The translations under genes were made by a program, and so were the position numbers. From Treponema peruense (GTDB lineage: Bacteria > Spirochaetota > Spirochaetia > Treponematales > Treponemataceae), in NCBI RefSeq assembly GCF_016117655.1, contig NZ_CP064936.1, positions 1,674,001 through 1,738,000 of the forward strand: DNA of 64,000 bases, in the 5' to 3' direction. Each line of letters begins with the position of its first letter. Positions within the stretch are counted from its first letter, which is position 1. The notes beneath the pieces are model-generated. The model did not search any database. It saw nothing but the letters and a program-made list of their open reading frames with translations, and had not been told where the DNA came from. Of this stretch, positions 25,498 to 33,703 are shown one piece after another.

Positions 25498-26392
25498 TGA
25501 CTTCAACAAGGCCAGAAACAAGGCACTTTTCAACGAAATACAGCATTTTCTCAATCCCGAAGAAGCTACGCTCATTTCATTTTCAGACATGAAAAAACTT
25601 CTCAAACCGCGTAATGAAGTATACAAAGGAATGCAGGTTGTTCCGGTTTCCCTTATAGTCGGAAGCGAAGGACGGTTCAAGGACTTTGACAATCATTTCT
25701 TCCCAAAGAGCAATTTCCTCAAAAGCCGCTGGGAACACGTAGACATGGCACATCTCCAGGATATATCGCTCCCTCCGATAACACTTTATGAACTTGGCGG
25801 ACTCTATTTCGTAAGGGACGGAAACCACAGGGTCTCTGTCGCAAAGCTTCAGGGTGTAGAAAACATAGATGCAGAAGTCGTAAGCCTTCAGAGTGAAATC
25901 AAACTCAAACCCGGAAGTACAAAAGAACAGATGATAAAACAGGTAATAGACTACGAAAAAAGGGTATTCTATAACGAAACAAACTTCGGTGACATAACGG
26001 ACTACTGGTGTCTGGATTTTTCTACACCGGGCCAGTACGACATAATCTACAACCACATACTTATCCATAAATATTATATAAACCAGGACAAAAAAGAAGA
26101 AATTCCAATGGATCAGGCCATTTTATCATGGTTTTCAAACGTATATCTTCCTGTAATAAAAGCCATAGAAAAATACAGAATAATAAGAAAACTCAAGGGA
26201 CACACTATTTCTGACCTTTATCTCTTCCTTATAAAATACTGGGATGAACTCAAACAAAAGTTCGGTAACGACTTCAGTCTGGACAAAGCAGCAGAAAATT
26301 TCAAAAATGAATACACAAAAGAGCACCATTTTCAGACTATAAAGAATTTTCTCGCAAAGCTCAGAATGAAAAAAAATCTCCAAAATTGCTGA
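25463..26392 (+). CDS. ParB-like nuclease-domain protein
   Basis: A 309-residue protein. Residues 80-140 contain a ParB/sulfiredoxin-like motif, DGNHRVSVAKLQG, preceded by DISLPPITLYELGGLYFV. Such domains bind nucleotides or DNA; this one lacks the ParB helix-turn-helix and centromere-binding regions, so it is not a chromosome partition ParB. The C-terminal 170 residues are helical and unrecognised. TTG at 25463 is taken as start because AAGGAG lies 6 bases upstream, inside the phosphoesterase gene. It is the third gene of the operon. Confidence 0.65.
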   Translation: MARTYLSTQTDDDFNKARNKALFNEIQHFLNPEEATLISFSDMKKLLKPRNEVYKGMQVVPVSLIVGSEGRFKDFDNHFFPKSNFLKSRWEHVDMAHLQDISLPPITLYELGGLYFVRDGNHRVSVAKLQGVENIDAEVVSLQSEIKLKPGSTKEQMIKQVIDYEKRVFYNETNFGDITDYWCLDFSTPGQYDIIYNHILIHKYYINQDKKEEIPMDQAILSWFSNVYLPVIKAIEKYRIIRKLKGHTISDLYLFLIKYWDELKQKFGNDFSLDKAAENFKNEYTKEHHFQTIKNFLAKLRMKKNLQNC

Positions 26393-26431
26393 TTTTTGAC
26401 CTCTTTTGAACTTTTTTGTGCCTGCCAAACC

Positions 26432-26460
26432 TTGACGGTAGTATATTTCGATGTTAAAAT
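26432..26460 (+). promoter_or_regulatory. Promoter of the partner-switch operon
   Basis: TTGACG (26432-26437), 17 bases, TAAAAT (26455-26460), differing from consensus by one base in each box. The leader is about 70 bases. Confidence 0.7.
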
Positions 26461-26535
26461 AATAAAAGGTGTTAAAAGACAAACGCCATAAAAACACGCA
26501 AAACAAAAAAGAGCCTTAAACAGGGAGCAGTTATC

Positions 26536-28230
26536 TTGATTTTTAACGATATTTATGCATACATTCCTCTTTTCTCAATTACGGCAACCGCTGCAGTTGT
26601 ATTTATTCTTCTGCTTGCAATAAGAAAAAAAAGTACTGCCCGCGTAAGTTTTATAGCACTTTTGTCTACAATTCTTGTTGCTGCAGGAAGTTTTATTGCG
26701 GCAGTCCACAGTCTTGGCAACGAGTCCGCAGATGATTCACTTATGGTTTTCGCCACATTCTGTCTTGCGGCATTTATAATAGTAATTCCATACTGTATAA
26801 TACTCTGCACCTTTGAACCAAAAAAAATCGACAAGCTTGTTCCGCACTCTCTCAATGTCGCAGCAAAAAAAGCAGAAGTAGCACAGGCAGAAGAGCCCCA
26901 GAAACATACCGAAGCAACACAGGAAGATGTAAAAATTCTTGACATAAGCAAAATTTTTATGGCAAAGGCAACAGAAGCCGTTTCTTCAGAAAACGGAATG
27001 AATTCACTTCTTGACTATGTAAACGAAACAATCCGCAAGGATATCAAGGCAGACGGAGGCGCAATTCTTCTTGTAGATGACTTTGATGATATTATTACCG
27101 TAAAATCCTTTGACGGAGACTTCCCTCCCCCGTACAAGTTGCCGAACGACATGCCGCACAAACCTATAAGAGTTGCAACAAACTTCAAATTTGCTTCTTT
27201 CCCCCTGCGCGACAATATTTTTGGCGAAATTGCCATTTCTGGCAAGCCTGAACTTATTACAAAGCCCGAACTTGACGACAGAATTTACCAGAACGGACCT
27301 GAAGAATTCCTTGAAATCGGAAGTTATATCATTGTACCCATGAAAATTCAGGATACAGTTATAGGTGTAGCTGCTTTCTCCCGAAATCATGGAAACACTC
27401 TCTTTACGGAAGATGACCTTAAAGCCGCAACAACAATTGCAGACTTTGCAGCAGCAGCAATAAAGAGCGTTGTTTCGGTAAAGGATGTTATCGAGCACAA
27501 TTCACTTATAAACGAAGCAAATACAGCCTCCAGCATTCAGAATCTGCTCCATCCTGCAAAACTCCCTGTAATAAGCGGAATGCAGATCGGAACAATCTGG
27601 AACCCGTCAGAAGGCGTTTGCGGTGACTATTATGACATTATTCCTTCAAGAAAAGACCGTGTATCCTTTGTAATAAGCGACATTGCAGGAAAAGGAATAA
27701 ACAGCGTTATAGTTATGTCAATGCTTCGTGCAATGATAAGACTTGTTGTAAACACCAAACAGTCTGCAGGTACAATTCTTGAATGGGTAAACCACGGCAT
27801 TGCAGGTGAAAGTTTCAGTACAGACCACTTTGCGTCATGTGCACTTATAAATTACAATCCGGTTTCACATTCATTCGAATTTGCAACCGGCGGAACAACA
27901 CCGATATTCTACTATGACAGCGCAAGTGCCAAATTTACAAAACTGTCACACTCAAGCGAGCCAATAGGAGTTGATAAAACTTCTCAATATAAAAATACAA
28001 TCCAGAATGTAAAGTCTGGAGACATTTTGGTGACTTACACCGACGGTTTGGTCGAAGCTTTGAATGAACAGGGCCAGCAGTATACAAAAGAATCATTGCT
28101 CAGAGTAATAACAGAGCATCATGCTTCTTCTGCCAAAGATATTGCAAACCTTGTCAAAGCAGATATCAAAAAATTCAGCGGAACAGTAAGTCAGCACGAT
28201 GACCAGAGTTTGCTGGTAATTAAATTTTAA
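26536..28230 (+). CDS. Membrane PP2C phosphatase of the RsbU/SpoIIE family with GAF domain
   Basis: A 564-residue protein. Two to three membrane segments lie within residues 8-95. A GAF sensor domain covers about 140-310. The SpoIIE-type PP2C phosphatase occupies 340-564, with GDYYD, ISDIAGKG, GGTTPIFYY, YTDGLVEA and QHDDQSLLVI at the expected metal-binding positions. RsbU-like enzymes dephosphorylate a STAS-domain antagonist, here most likely the product of the next gene. The start codon is TTG with AGGGAG 8 bases upstream. The membrane part suggests sensing of an envelope or small-molecule signal. Confidence 0.88.
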   Translation: MIFNDIYAYIPLFSITATAAVVFILLLAIRKKSTARVSFIALLSTILVAAGSFIAAVHSLGNESADDSLMVFATFCLAAFIIVIPYCIILCTFEPKKIDKLVPHSLNVAAKKAEVAQAEEPQKHTEATQEDVKILDISKIFMAKATEAVSSENGMNSLLDYVNETIRKDIKADGGAILLVDDFDDIITVKSFDGDFPPPYKLPNDMPHKPIRVATNFKFASFPLRDNIFGEIAISGKPELITKPELDDRIYQNGPEEFLEIGSYIIVPMKIQDTVIGVAAFSRNHGNTLFTEDDLKAATTIADFAAAAIKSVVSVKDVIEHNSLINEANTASSIQNLLHPAKLPVISGMQIGTIWNPSEGVCGDYYDIIPSRKDRVSFVISDIAGKGINSVIVMSMLRAMIRLVVNTKQSAGTILEWVNHGIAGESFSTDHFASCALINYNPVSHSFEFATGGTTPIFYYDSASAKFTKLSHSSEPIGVDKTSQYKNTIQNVKSGDILVTYTDGLVEALNEQGQQYTKESLLRVITEHHASSAKDIANLVKADIKKFSGTVSQHDDQSLLVIKF

Positions 28231-28259
28231 GTAATTTTGGGCATTAAGGAGACAAACCT

Positions 28260-28598
28260 ATGGAACTTAAAATAAGGAAAAACGGAGATGTCTACATCAT
28301 TGATGTAAATGGTGAGATGGATTTGTACAATTCCTACAAACTCAAGGAACTTGTCATGAAGATGCTTGAGAAAAATGTAAAGTCATTCATTATAAACCTT
28401 GAGCAGGTTGACTACATTGACTCTTCTGGAATCGGAGCGCTCATTTACATCTGCTCAACCATCAAAAAGATGAATCTTAAGCTTTATATTTCCAACATTC
28501 ATGGCTCAGTAAAAAAGGTTATTGAACTTACAAAGCTTATGGGCTACTTCCCTATTGCAAACAGCGTAGAAGAAGCGTTGCTTATGATTAATGAGTAG
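28260..28598 (+). CDS. STAS-domain anti-sigma factor antagonist (RsbV/SpoIIAA type)
   Basis: A 112-residue single-domain STAS protein. The phosphorylatable serine region reads DYIDSSGIGAL (residues 51-61). In partner-switching systems the unphosphorylated form captures the kinase/anti-sigma factor and frees its target. It lies 29 bases after the phosphatase gene, with AAGGAG upstream, and 11 bases before the kinase gene. Together the three genes form a full switch. Confidence 0.93.
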   Translation: MELKIRKNGDVYIIDVNGEMDLYNSYKLKELVMKMLEKNVKSFIINLEQVDYIDSSGIGALIYICSTIKKMNLKLYISNIHGSVKKVIELTKLMGYFPIANSVEEALLMINE

Positions 28599-28609
28599 AG
28601 GTTAAGAAG

Positions 28610-29161
28610 ATGGAAGAAATTAAAGAGTTGCGTTCAGACGGAAACGATCCGTTGTTTGACAAAACCAATATGCTTTACAAAGCGTTTCCGTCAAACTTCA
28701 GACAGATCCGCTATTTTACACTTCTTATCGTTCAGTCTGCTCCTCTTGAAATAAAGGAAATCAACCTTTTGGAACAGCAGATAAGCGAAGTTATCAAGAA
28801 TGCTGTAAAACATGGAAATCATTGTGATATAAACAAAAAGGTTCACATATGGTATTCTTTCTCTGCAACTCATGCTCATCTTATTGTTGAAGATGAAGGA
28901 GAAGGATTCAAAGACCTCGAAAAATGGAACGAATTCAACAAAAAGCGTCTTGAGTGTCTGCACAATTCAAATTTTGAAGAACTTTCAAACTATGTTTCAT
29001 TCAGAACAAAAAAATCTGATGATCAGGACGGCGGTAACGCATTGTTTGCAGCACTTGAATACTGGAACGGCGGATTTGTTTACAACGACAAAAAGAACGG
29101 AGTAGCAATGCTCAAGCGTTTCCAGCAGAAACGTCACGGCGTTACAGTTGACGCTGAATAG
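28610..29161 (+). CDS. Serine kinase/anti-sigma factor of the RsbW family
   Basis: A 183-residue HATPase_c protein. The N box reads EVIKNAVKHGN, the G1 box VEDEGEGF and a G2-like box GGNALFAA. RsbW proteins bind a sigma factor or another target and phosphorylate their STAS partner. The C-terminal 50 residues include a longer insert (EELSNYVSFRTKKSDDQDG) than in Bacillus RsbW. No sigma-factor gene follows; the regulated target must lie elsewhere or be non-transcriptional. Confidence 0.88.
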   Translation: MEEIKELRSDGNDPLFDKTNMLYKAFPSNFRQIRYFTLLIVQSAPLEIKEINLLEQQISEVIKNAVKHGNHCDINKKVHIWYSFSATHAHLIVEDEGEGFKDLEKWNEFNKKRLECLHNSNFEELSNYVSFRTKKSDDQDGGNALFAALEYWNGGFVYNDKKNGVAMLKRFQQKRHGVTVDAE

Positions 29162-29203
29162 TTTTTTTATTAAATTAGTATTAATATTTATTGATATTAA
29201 TCC

Positions 29204-29568
29204 GGGGGTGCACCGGTTTCGACAGGAAGGAGAAATCTTGTGCTGCAGGTGGGCGTGAAGGTGCCCTGAACTGACAAAATAATAACTGCAAAACGTAGAG
29301 AAGACGAAGAGTCTTACAACGAACAGTTAGCACTCGCTGCTTAAGCAGTGCCGGAACTTCAGTTGTGCTGTTCCTAACAGCTGGATGTTCTGTCACAAAC
29401 AGGGACTTGCTCTGCATTATGTTCGGGTTCTGCAGGGGACTTTATCCGGAATAAGGAGACGACGCCTTTGAAGCCGCTACCGTTTCCCGACAACTACCTC
29501 GCTTCAATAAACCTGTAGAGGCGCCTGGTTTGCCTACTTGGACGCGAGTTCAACTCTCGCCATCTCCA
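29204..29568 (+). ncRNA. ssrA: Transfer-messenger RNA (tmRNA)
   Basis: The 5' end GGGGGTGCACCGGTTTCGACAG and the 3' end GACGCGAGTTCAACTCTCGC...CATCTCCA are tmRNA signatures. The termini pair as the tRNA-Ala-like acceptor (GGGGGTG with CATCTCC) and the discriminator is A. The 3' CCA is not encoded. The mRNA-like part reads from GCA at 29288 to TAA at 29342-29344 and gives AKRREDEESYNEQLALAA. The ending LALAA is the normal protease signal. tmRNA rescues stalled ribosomes together with SmpB. Confidence 0.97.
29288..29344 (+). other. tmRNA proteolysis-tag reading frame
   Basis: Resume codon GCA, then AAA CGT AGA GAA and so on to GCT GCT TAA. The predicted tag of 18 residues is longer and more charged than common 10-14-residue tags. 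The resume position is inferred from frame and from the usual GCA codon. Confidence 0.75.
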
Positions 29569-29608
29569 ATGTCAAAAAGTATACGTTATGCTTGTCTTTC
29601 TGACATCT

Positions 29609-29639
29609 GGGACCCGGAATATTCCGGGTCCCTTTTTTT
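29609..29639 (+). terminator. Terminator of ssrA
   Basis: A perfect 24-base palindrome GGGACCCGGAAT/ATTCCGGGTCCC followed by T7. Confidence 0.95.
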
Positions 29640-29671
29640 ACTCCTTTTCCACTCCCCTGTTGCATGTAAAA

Positions 29672-30316
29672 TTATTTGTCAAAGGAAATGTAAATATTTT
29701 TTACTATTTTACCGGCCGTTGTCAGTTTGGGAAGGTCAGATTTGTTTATATCCCCATCTGTTCCGTCAAGGGAACCGGTTCCGCAGAGTTGCAGTTTTAT
29801 TTCGCTGACTTTGTCTTTTTCCTGGGGAACTGTAAGGGTTCCTGAATAAACGCAGGACGGCTGTCCGTTAACGCCGGAGTTTTTCTTTGTAAAAGACTCG
29901 TTGTAATCAAAGCTCTGGTTTACTTCGGCATAGAAAATATAAGTACGGCCGGCTTTAAGTTCAAAGTCACATTCAGCAGTAAGACCTTTTTTTGGTGTAG
30001 CACCGCTTACCGCATCAAACCTTGTTCTGTCTGTTTTTGAAGGATCTGTTCTGCTCGCTGCATACCATACAGGAAGTGAGTCCGGGCGGCCGTTTTTTGG
30101 AGAAAATTTCCAGCCTTTTTCTGAGGCTGACTTTGTAACGTACAGCGTCTTTTCGTATCCGGACTGTTCATTATGTACCCAGACAGCAATTTGGGGTGCT
30201 CTTTTATTCCAGACTTCGCCCGGTTCTATATAAACCTTTACTTTTTCACAGAAAGTCGGTGAACACGCTGCCAGCAGCAAAAACAAAACGGTAAATTTAA
30301 TTGTAAACTTCTTCAT
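29672..30316 (-). CDS. Lipoprotein with DUF2271-like domain
   Basis: A 214-residue protein with a lipoprotein signal ending LLLAAC (Cys at residue 18). The mature part has the pattern of the DUF2271 periplasmic family: APQIAVWVHNEQSGYEKTLYVT, then WYAASR near the middle and DAVSGATPKKG before the C-terminal beta strands. The function of the family is unknown; some members sit next to redox or flavin-transfer genes. It is placed alone between tmRNA and another lipoprotein gene on the same strand. Confidence 0.7.
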   Translation of the reverse strand: MKKFTIKFTVLFLLLAACSPTFCEKVKVYIEPGEVWNKRAPQIAVWVHNEQSGYEKTLYVTKSASEKGWKFSPKNGRPDSLPVWYAASRTDPSKTDRTRFDAVSGATPKKGLTAECDFELKAGRTYIFYAEVNQSFDYNESFTKKNSGVNGQPSCVYSGTLTVPQEKDKVSEIKLQLCGTGSLDGTDGDINKSDLPKLTTAGKIVKNIYISFDK

Positions 30317-30347
30317 AAAAAAACTATAACCCGTATTGCCCCGCTTT

Positions 30348-30758
30348 TCAATTCGAAACTATCTTTTCTGCGGCGGACTGAGCTTTCAGTTTTGTGTCGT
30401 ATATTGTTACGGAATTCTGGTCCAGCCAGCCTTTGTCAAATTCGTACCAGAGTATTTTTTCTGAAGACGCGACCGTTTTTTTCTTTGAAGTGTTTTCATC
30501 GGCTTCTACCGGAATTTCTGCAAAACGGCTTCCCTTAACAAGAAAAATATCACCATTGCGTGCGTGACCGGTAATTGTGTCAGAGTATCCGCAACCGCTT
30601 CTGAAGGCAACATACGGAACCTTTACTACAGCCCATTCGTAGCCCGGAGCAAGATCAGAATAGCTTTCGTGGGAAAGATCTATTGTCTTTGATTTTGAAC
30701 ATCCGGCAAAAAAAACAGCGGCCGCAAAAAAGAACAGAACAGTAACCGAGCGCCTCAT
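30348..30758 (-). CDS. Small lipoprotein, possibly SH3-like
   Basis: A 136-residue protein with signal peptide and lipobox FFAGC (Cys at residue 20). The mature region contains a G-D-I-F-L-V-K-G strand and an ILWYEFDKGWLDQNSVTIYD segment like bacterial SH3 folds. Its start overlaps the Nudix gene by 4 bases, so the two are co-translated. The function is unknown. Confidence 0.65.
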   Translation of the reverse strand: MRRSVTVLFFFAAAVFFAGCSKSKTIDLSHESYSDLAPGYEWAVVKVPYVAFRSGCGYSDTITGHARNGDIFLVKGSRFAEIPVEADENTSKKKTVASSEKILWYEFDKGWLDQNSVTIYDTKLKAQSAAEKIVSN

Positions 30759-31168
30759 TTTTTCACTGACTCCGCGTATTCCCTTACTTTCGGATACAAA
30801 AGCATGTCGCTGTCAACAAAATTCAATTCTTTTATTTTGTCAAAAGTTACCCACTTATATTCCGAATGTTCGGTAAGCTTATACTTTCTGAAAATACCGC
30901 GGTGCGGCACAAAAATTCTGTAAGCATGAAGATTTACATCGGTTCCGTTATGCGCAAAAACAGCAGAAGCAACAGCATCCCCAACTTTTACACAGACCCC
31001 GAATTCTTCCTGAAATTCACGTACTATAGCCTGTTCATCAGTTTCCCCTGCCTCTACTTTTCCGCCAGGAAATTCCCACCTGCCGCCCATCTGTCCAACC
31101 AGATTTCTGTGGGCAACAAGAACTTTGTCCTTAAAAAGAGCAATACATGCAATTGACGTTTTTGACAT
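30755..31168 (-). CDS. MutT-type Nudix hydrolase
   Basis: A 137-residue (d)NTP pyrophosphohydrolase. The Nudix box is complete: GGKVEAGETDEQAIVREFQE continues into EFGV and matches GX5EX7REUXEEXGU. N-terminal KVLVAHRN and WEFPGGK resemble MutT enzymes that clear 8-oxo-dGTP, and the substrate remains inferred. It is the first gene of a two-gene unit with the small lipoprotein. Confidence 0.88.
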   Translation of the reverse strand: MSKTSIACIALFKDKVLVAHRNLVGQMGGRWEFPGGKVEAGETDEQAIVREFQEEFGVCVKVGDAVASAVFAHNGTDVNLHAYRIFVPHRGIFRKYKLTEHSEYKWVTFDKIKELNFVDSDMLLYPKVREYAESVKK

Positions 31169-31200
31169 AACAACCTCTACTTTTTCTGACCGGTGTTTTT

Positions 31201-31695
31201 CTACAGAAGCATAACCTGGGGAAAGACAAAGTGCAGAAGTCCGGCCAAAAGACAGAAAACTCCTATATATTTTCTTGAATCGATAAATACAGTCTGAATA
31301 TTATCCGGAATCGTTGAATCTGCAGCAGAAGAAGATACATAGTATTCAACAAGCAGAGCGGCACCTCCAGCAAGTCCGGCCAAAGCGGGAACAAGGTCTC
31401 CTATTACCGGAATGTCGTTTCTGAATACAGAAAGAATTTTCATAATTCCTACAAAGACGGCAAGTATTCCGACAACAAGACGGAATGTTCTGTTTTCAAA
31501 AGTTCCGTGAATTGCGTCATAAGCCACAGAGTCTTTTGTCGTGGCATTTTCAGCCCCGTCAGATTCAGCGGTGTCAAACAAATCATCACCAGAAACAGAA
31601 ATCTCATTTTTTTTCTGAACAAGGCTCTTTCCATATACCAGAACAAGTCCTGCAAGAATATTCAGCAGAACCGACAAAAAATAAAACTGTGCCAT
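31201..31695 (-). CDS. Four-TM membrane protein, unknown function
   Basis: A 164-residue protein. Hydrophobic segments are seen near residues 4-22, 72-90, 98-116 and 140-162. A polar, acidic loop (residues 26-68) separates the first two. It has a GGGAG SD. I recognise no family; it may be a spirochaete-specific envelope protein. The preceding Nudix unit starts 32 bases after its stop. Confidence 0.55.
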   Translation of the reverse strand: MAQFYFLSVLLNILAGLVLVYGKSLVQKKNEISVSGDDLFDTAESDGAENATTKDSVAYDAIHGTFENRTFRLVVGILAVFVGIMKILSVFRNDIPVIGDLVPALAGLAGGAALLVEYYVSSSAADSTIPDNIQTVFIDSRKYIGVFCLLAGLLHFVFPQVMLL

Positions 31696-31800
31696 AGAAT
31701 TTCTCCCATAAAAAGTCCACGCAATCCCGATGGATTTTTTATACTTCTATAATATATCTTATATTTTATCGGAAACAGGCAGAATTGTCTTTAGAAAAGT

Positions 31801-32346
31801 TCACCTTGCTTCAACAGAAACGCTCAGTTCCGCACTTTCGCCTGAAGAAGAAACCGTGCACTTTACGACAGCAACATCATAGTCGTTGAACGAAGCCCGC
31901 AAAAATCCGTCCTGGCCAGAAGAAAATTCCCCTTGAGACAAAAACTTGTCGCAAACCGCACCGTCTGTATTTACAGCTTCAAAACTTGCCGAAACCAAAA
32001 CTTTTTCTTCACTTTTGACAGAAAGACTTGCATATACTTTCCCTTCGAACGAAAACGCACTTAAATCACACAAAGCTGTTCCGATTTTGTCAGATCCGGA
32101 TCGTGAACTCAGAATAAATATTATAAAACAAAGGGCCGTACACATAAGAAGCGCAAAAAACATCATGCGGTTTCCTTTTGTGGCTACAAGTGTCCTGAAA
32201 AGTCCTTTGCTTGTCTTTGTCTTTCCCGTGGCAAGATTTCTGTAAATTTCGTTTTCCCGGTTTCTGAAAGAGCCGCGCTTGTAGTGAAAGACTATATTTT
32301 CTTCATCTGCGGGATAACCGTCAGTTTCGTTTTCCAGAATATCCAT
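31801..32346 (-). CDS. Single-pass membrane protein, unknown function
   Basis: A 181-residue protein with an acidic start, a basic stretch (residues 25-60) and one membrane segment (about 60-80). A Ser/Val-rich extracytoplasmic beta domain follows. ATG 32346 overlaps the stop of the upstream beta-propeller lipoprotein as TAATG, which favours it over GTG 32388 inside that gene. It is probably an assembly partner of that lipoprotein, by context only. Confidence 0.55.
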   Translation of the reverse strand: MDILENETDGYPADEENIVFHYKRGSFRNRENEIYRNLATGKTKTSKGLFRTLVATKGNRMMFFALLMCTALCFIIFILSSRSGSDKIGTALCDLSAFSFEGKVYASLSVKSEEKVLVSASFEAVNTDGAVCDKFLSQGEFSSGQDGFLRASFNDYDVAVVKCTVSSSGESAELSVSVEAR

Positions 32347-33575
32347 TAATTGTTTATCACCGACTGAATCAAAGAATCTGTTCGCCACCAGCCCACTTTT
32401 GCACTGTCTTTCTGAACAAGAAGTGCAGAAATTATTCCTGTATTGCTTAAACTGAATGTATAATAAAGATTGTCTGTTCGGCTTACGGGAATCTGCCTTT
32501 TTAAAATACGCTGACCGTCAACCTGAACCATCTGCACATTCATTCCGTCTTCTGCATTTACAATAAAAAACATCCAGTTGTTTTCGGTAACTCCAAGAAA
32601 ATCATAGGGAATTTCGTATTCAACCTTGGAAAAACCCTGTGCAATTTCTTCTGAATAAGCCGGAATAGCAACTGATTTTTCGTATTCCCCTGTTTCTACA
32701 GAAAGCGGATGCACAAGAGTACACTTGTAGTCAATGCCTGACTGAACCCTGCTGGCCTCATCGGTATAACTTTCAAAATAGTCGGCCTTAAGATACAGTT
32801 TTCGTTCGTTGTAGTCGGGAACAATATTTTCTACAGAAAAGAAAGTGTCATTTTTTTCATCCTTAAACGGATTGGGAACATTTTCTTTTTTTACCGGCAC
32901 CGCATACATAAGATAGCCGTCGGTAGAAAACCAGTATACCTGGAATCCGTCGCCTGTCGTGCAGACTACAACAAGTTCAGATGCATTTGTCGTGTAAATG
33001 TTCTTAATGAAAGGAAACGGTGTTCCTCCCGGCCCCTGCTGTCCTATGTAGTCAAGAAATTTTCCCGAAGCATCAAAACGCAACACTACCTGAGCAAGGG
33101 ACATTTTCTTTTCTTCATCATATTCACGCCGTTCCTGCGGAAGAACATCCACCGCATAAAGGTATTTGCGTGAATCAACAGAAACGGCCTTTATGTTATT
33201 GAACGGATAGGATACGGCTTTTCTTGTTGCGCTGGTACCGTCTGTTCCTTTGGAAAAGGATGGAACAGGATTGAAATCTTCGTTGTAGTAAATTGTAAGA
33301 AGATCTCCGTAGCTGTTAAGTTCCATTATCTTTTTTGACTCACTGTTTGCTATGTAAAAAAATCCGTCACGCATTGCAATTGAAGTGTCTATGCTTCCAA
33401 CGCGTGAAACATCAAACATATTTATCTGATTGTCAAAATTACCGTATTCAAGTTCAAAAAGAACGTCACTTTGAACCGATGAAATTCTTTTTGAGCCGCC
33501 GCACGAAACAAAGGCCGTACAAATACCGCAAAGAAGCGATGTATATACGGCAGTATATTTTGTAAAAGAAAACAC
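32346..33575 (-). CDS. Beta-propeller-like lipoprotein (LIC_12708-like family)
   Basis: A 409-residue lipoprotein with lipobox FVSCG (Cys at residue 25). The mature part has repeated NHL/six-bladed-propeller patterns, for example DGFFYIANSESKKIMELNSYG and RKYLYAVDVL, then VVLRFDASGKFLDYIG. This fits a spirochaete lipoprotein family that I associate with the LIC_12708 name. The function is unknown. The start is GTG with AAGGA 7 bases upstream. The small membrane protein gene is translationally coupled to its end. Confidence 0.65.
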   Translation of the reverse strand: MFSFTKYTAVYTSLLCGICTAFVSCGGSKRISSVQSDVLFELEYGNFDNQINMFDVSRVGSIDTSIAMRDGFFYIANSESKKIMELNSYGDLLTIYYNEDFNPVPSFSKGTDGTSATRKAVSYPFNNIKAVSVDSRKYLYAVDVLPQERREYDEEKKMSLAQVVLRFDASGKFLDYIGQQGPGGTPFPFIKNIYTTNASELVVVCTTGDGFQVYWFSTDGYLMYAVPVKKENVPNPFKDEKNDTFFSVENIVPDYNERKLYLKADYFESYTDEASRVQSGIDYKCTLVHPLSVETGEYEKSVAIPAYSEEIAQGFSKVEYEIPYDFLGVTENNWMFFIVNAEDGMNVQMVQVDGQRILKRQIPVSRTDNLYYTFSLSNTGIISALLVQKDSAKVGWWRTDSLIQSVINN

Positions 33576-33666
33576 TTATTCATCCTTAAATATAGCAAGG
33601 CAATCGCCAGAAAAAAACAGCAGTGCCTTTATATAATATATATAATATAATAGAATAAAGTTTATA

Positions 33667-33695
33667 TTGTCAATGTAACAAAAATAAAGTATATT
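33667..33695 (+). promoter_or_regulatory. Promoter of secA (implies leaderless mRNA)
   Basis: TTGTCA (33667-33672), 17 bases, TATATT (33690-33695). The start would fall at about 33702, two bases before the ATG. Further TATAAT-like boxes lie upstream at 33631-33652 in a very AT-rich stretch. Confidence 0.5.
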
Positions 33696-33703
33696 TATGT
33701 ATT

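Noticed and set aside
33631-33652. Several TATAAT-like boxes upstream of secA
   Set aside because: They lie in a simple AT-rich repeat without matching -35 boxes at the right distance; the TTGTCA-TATATT pair closer to the gene fits better.
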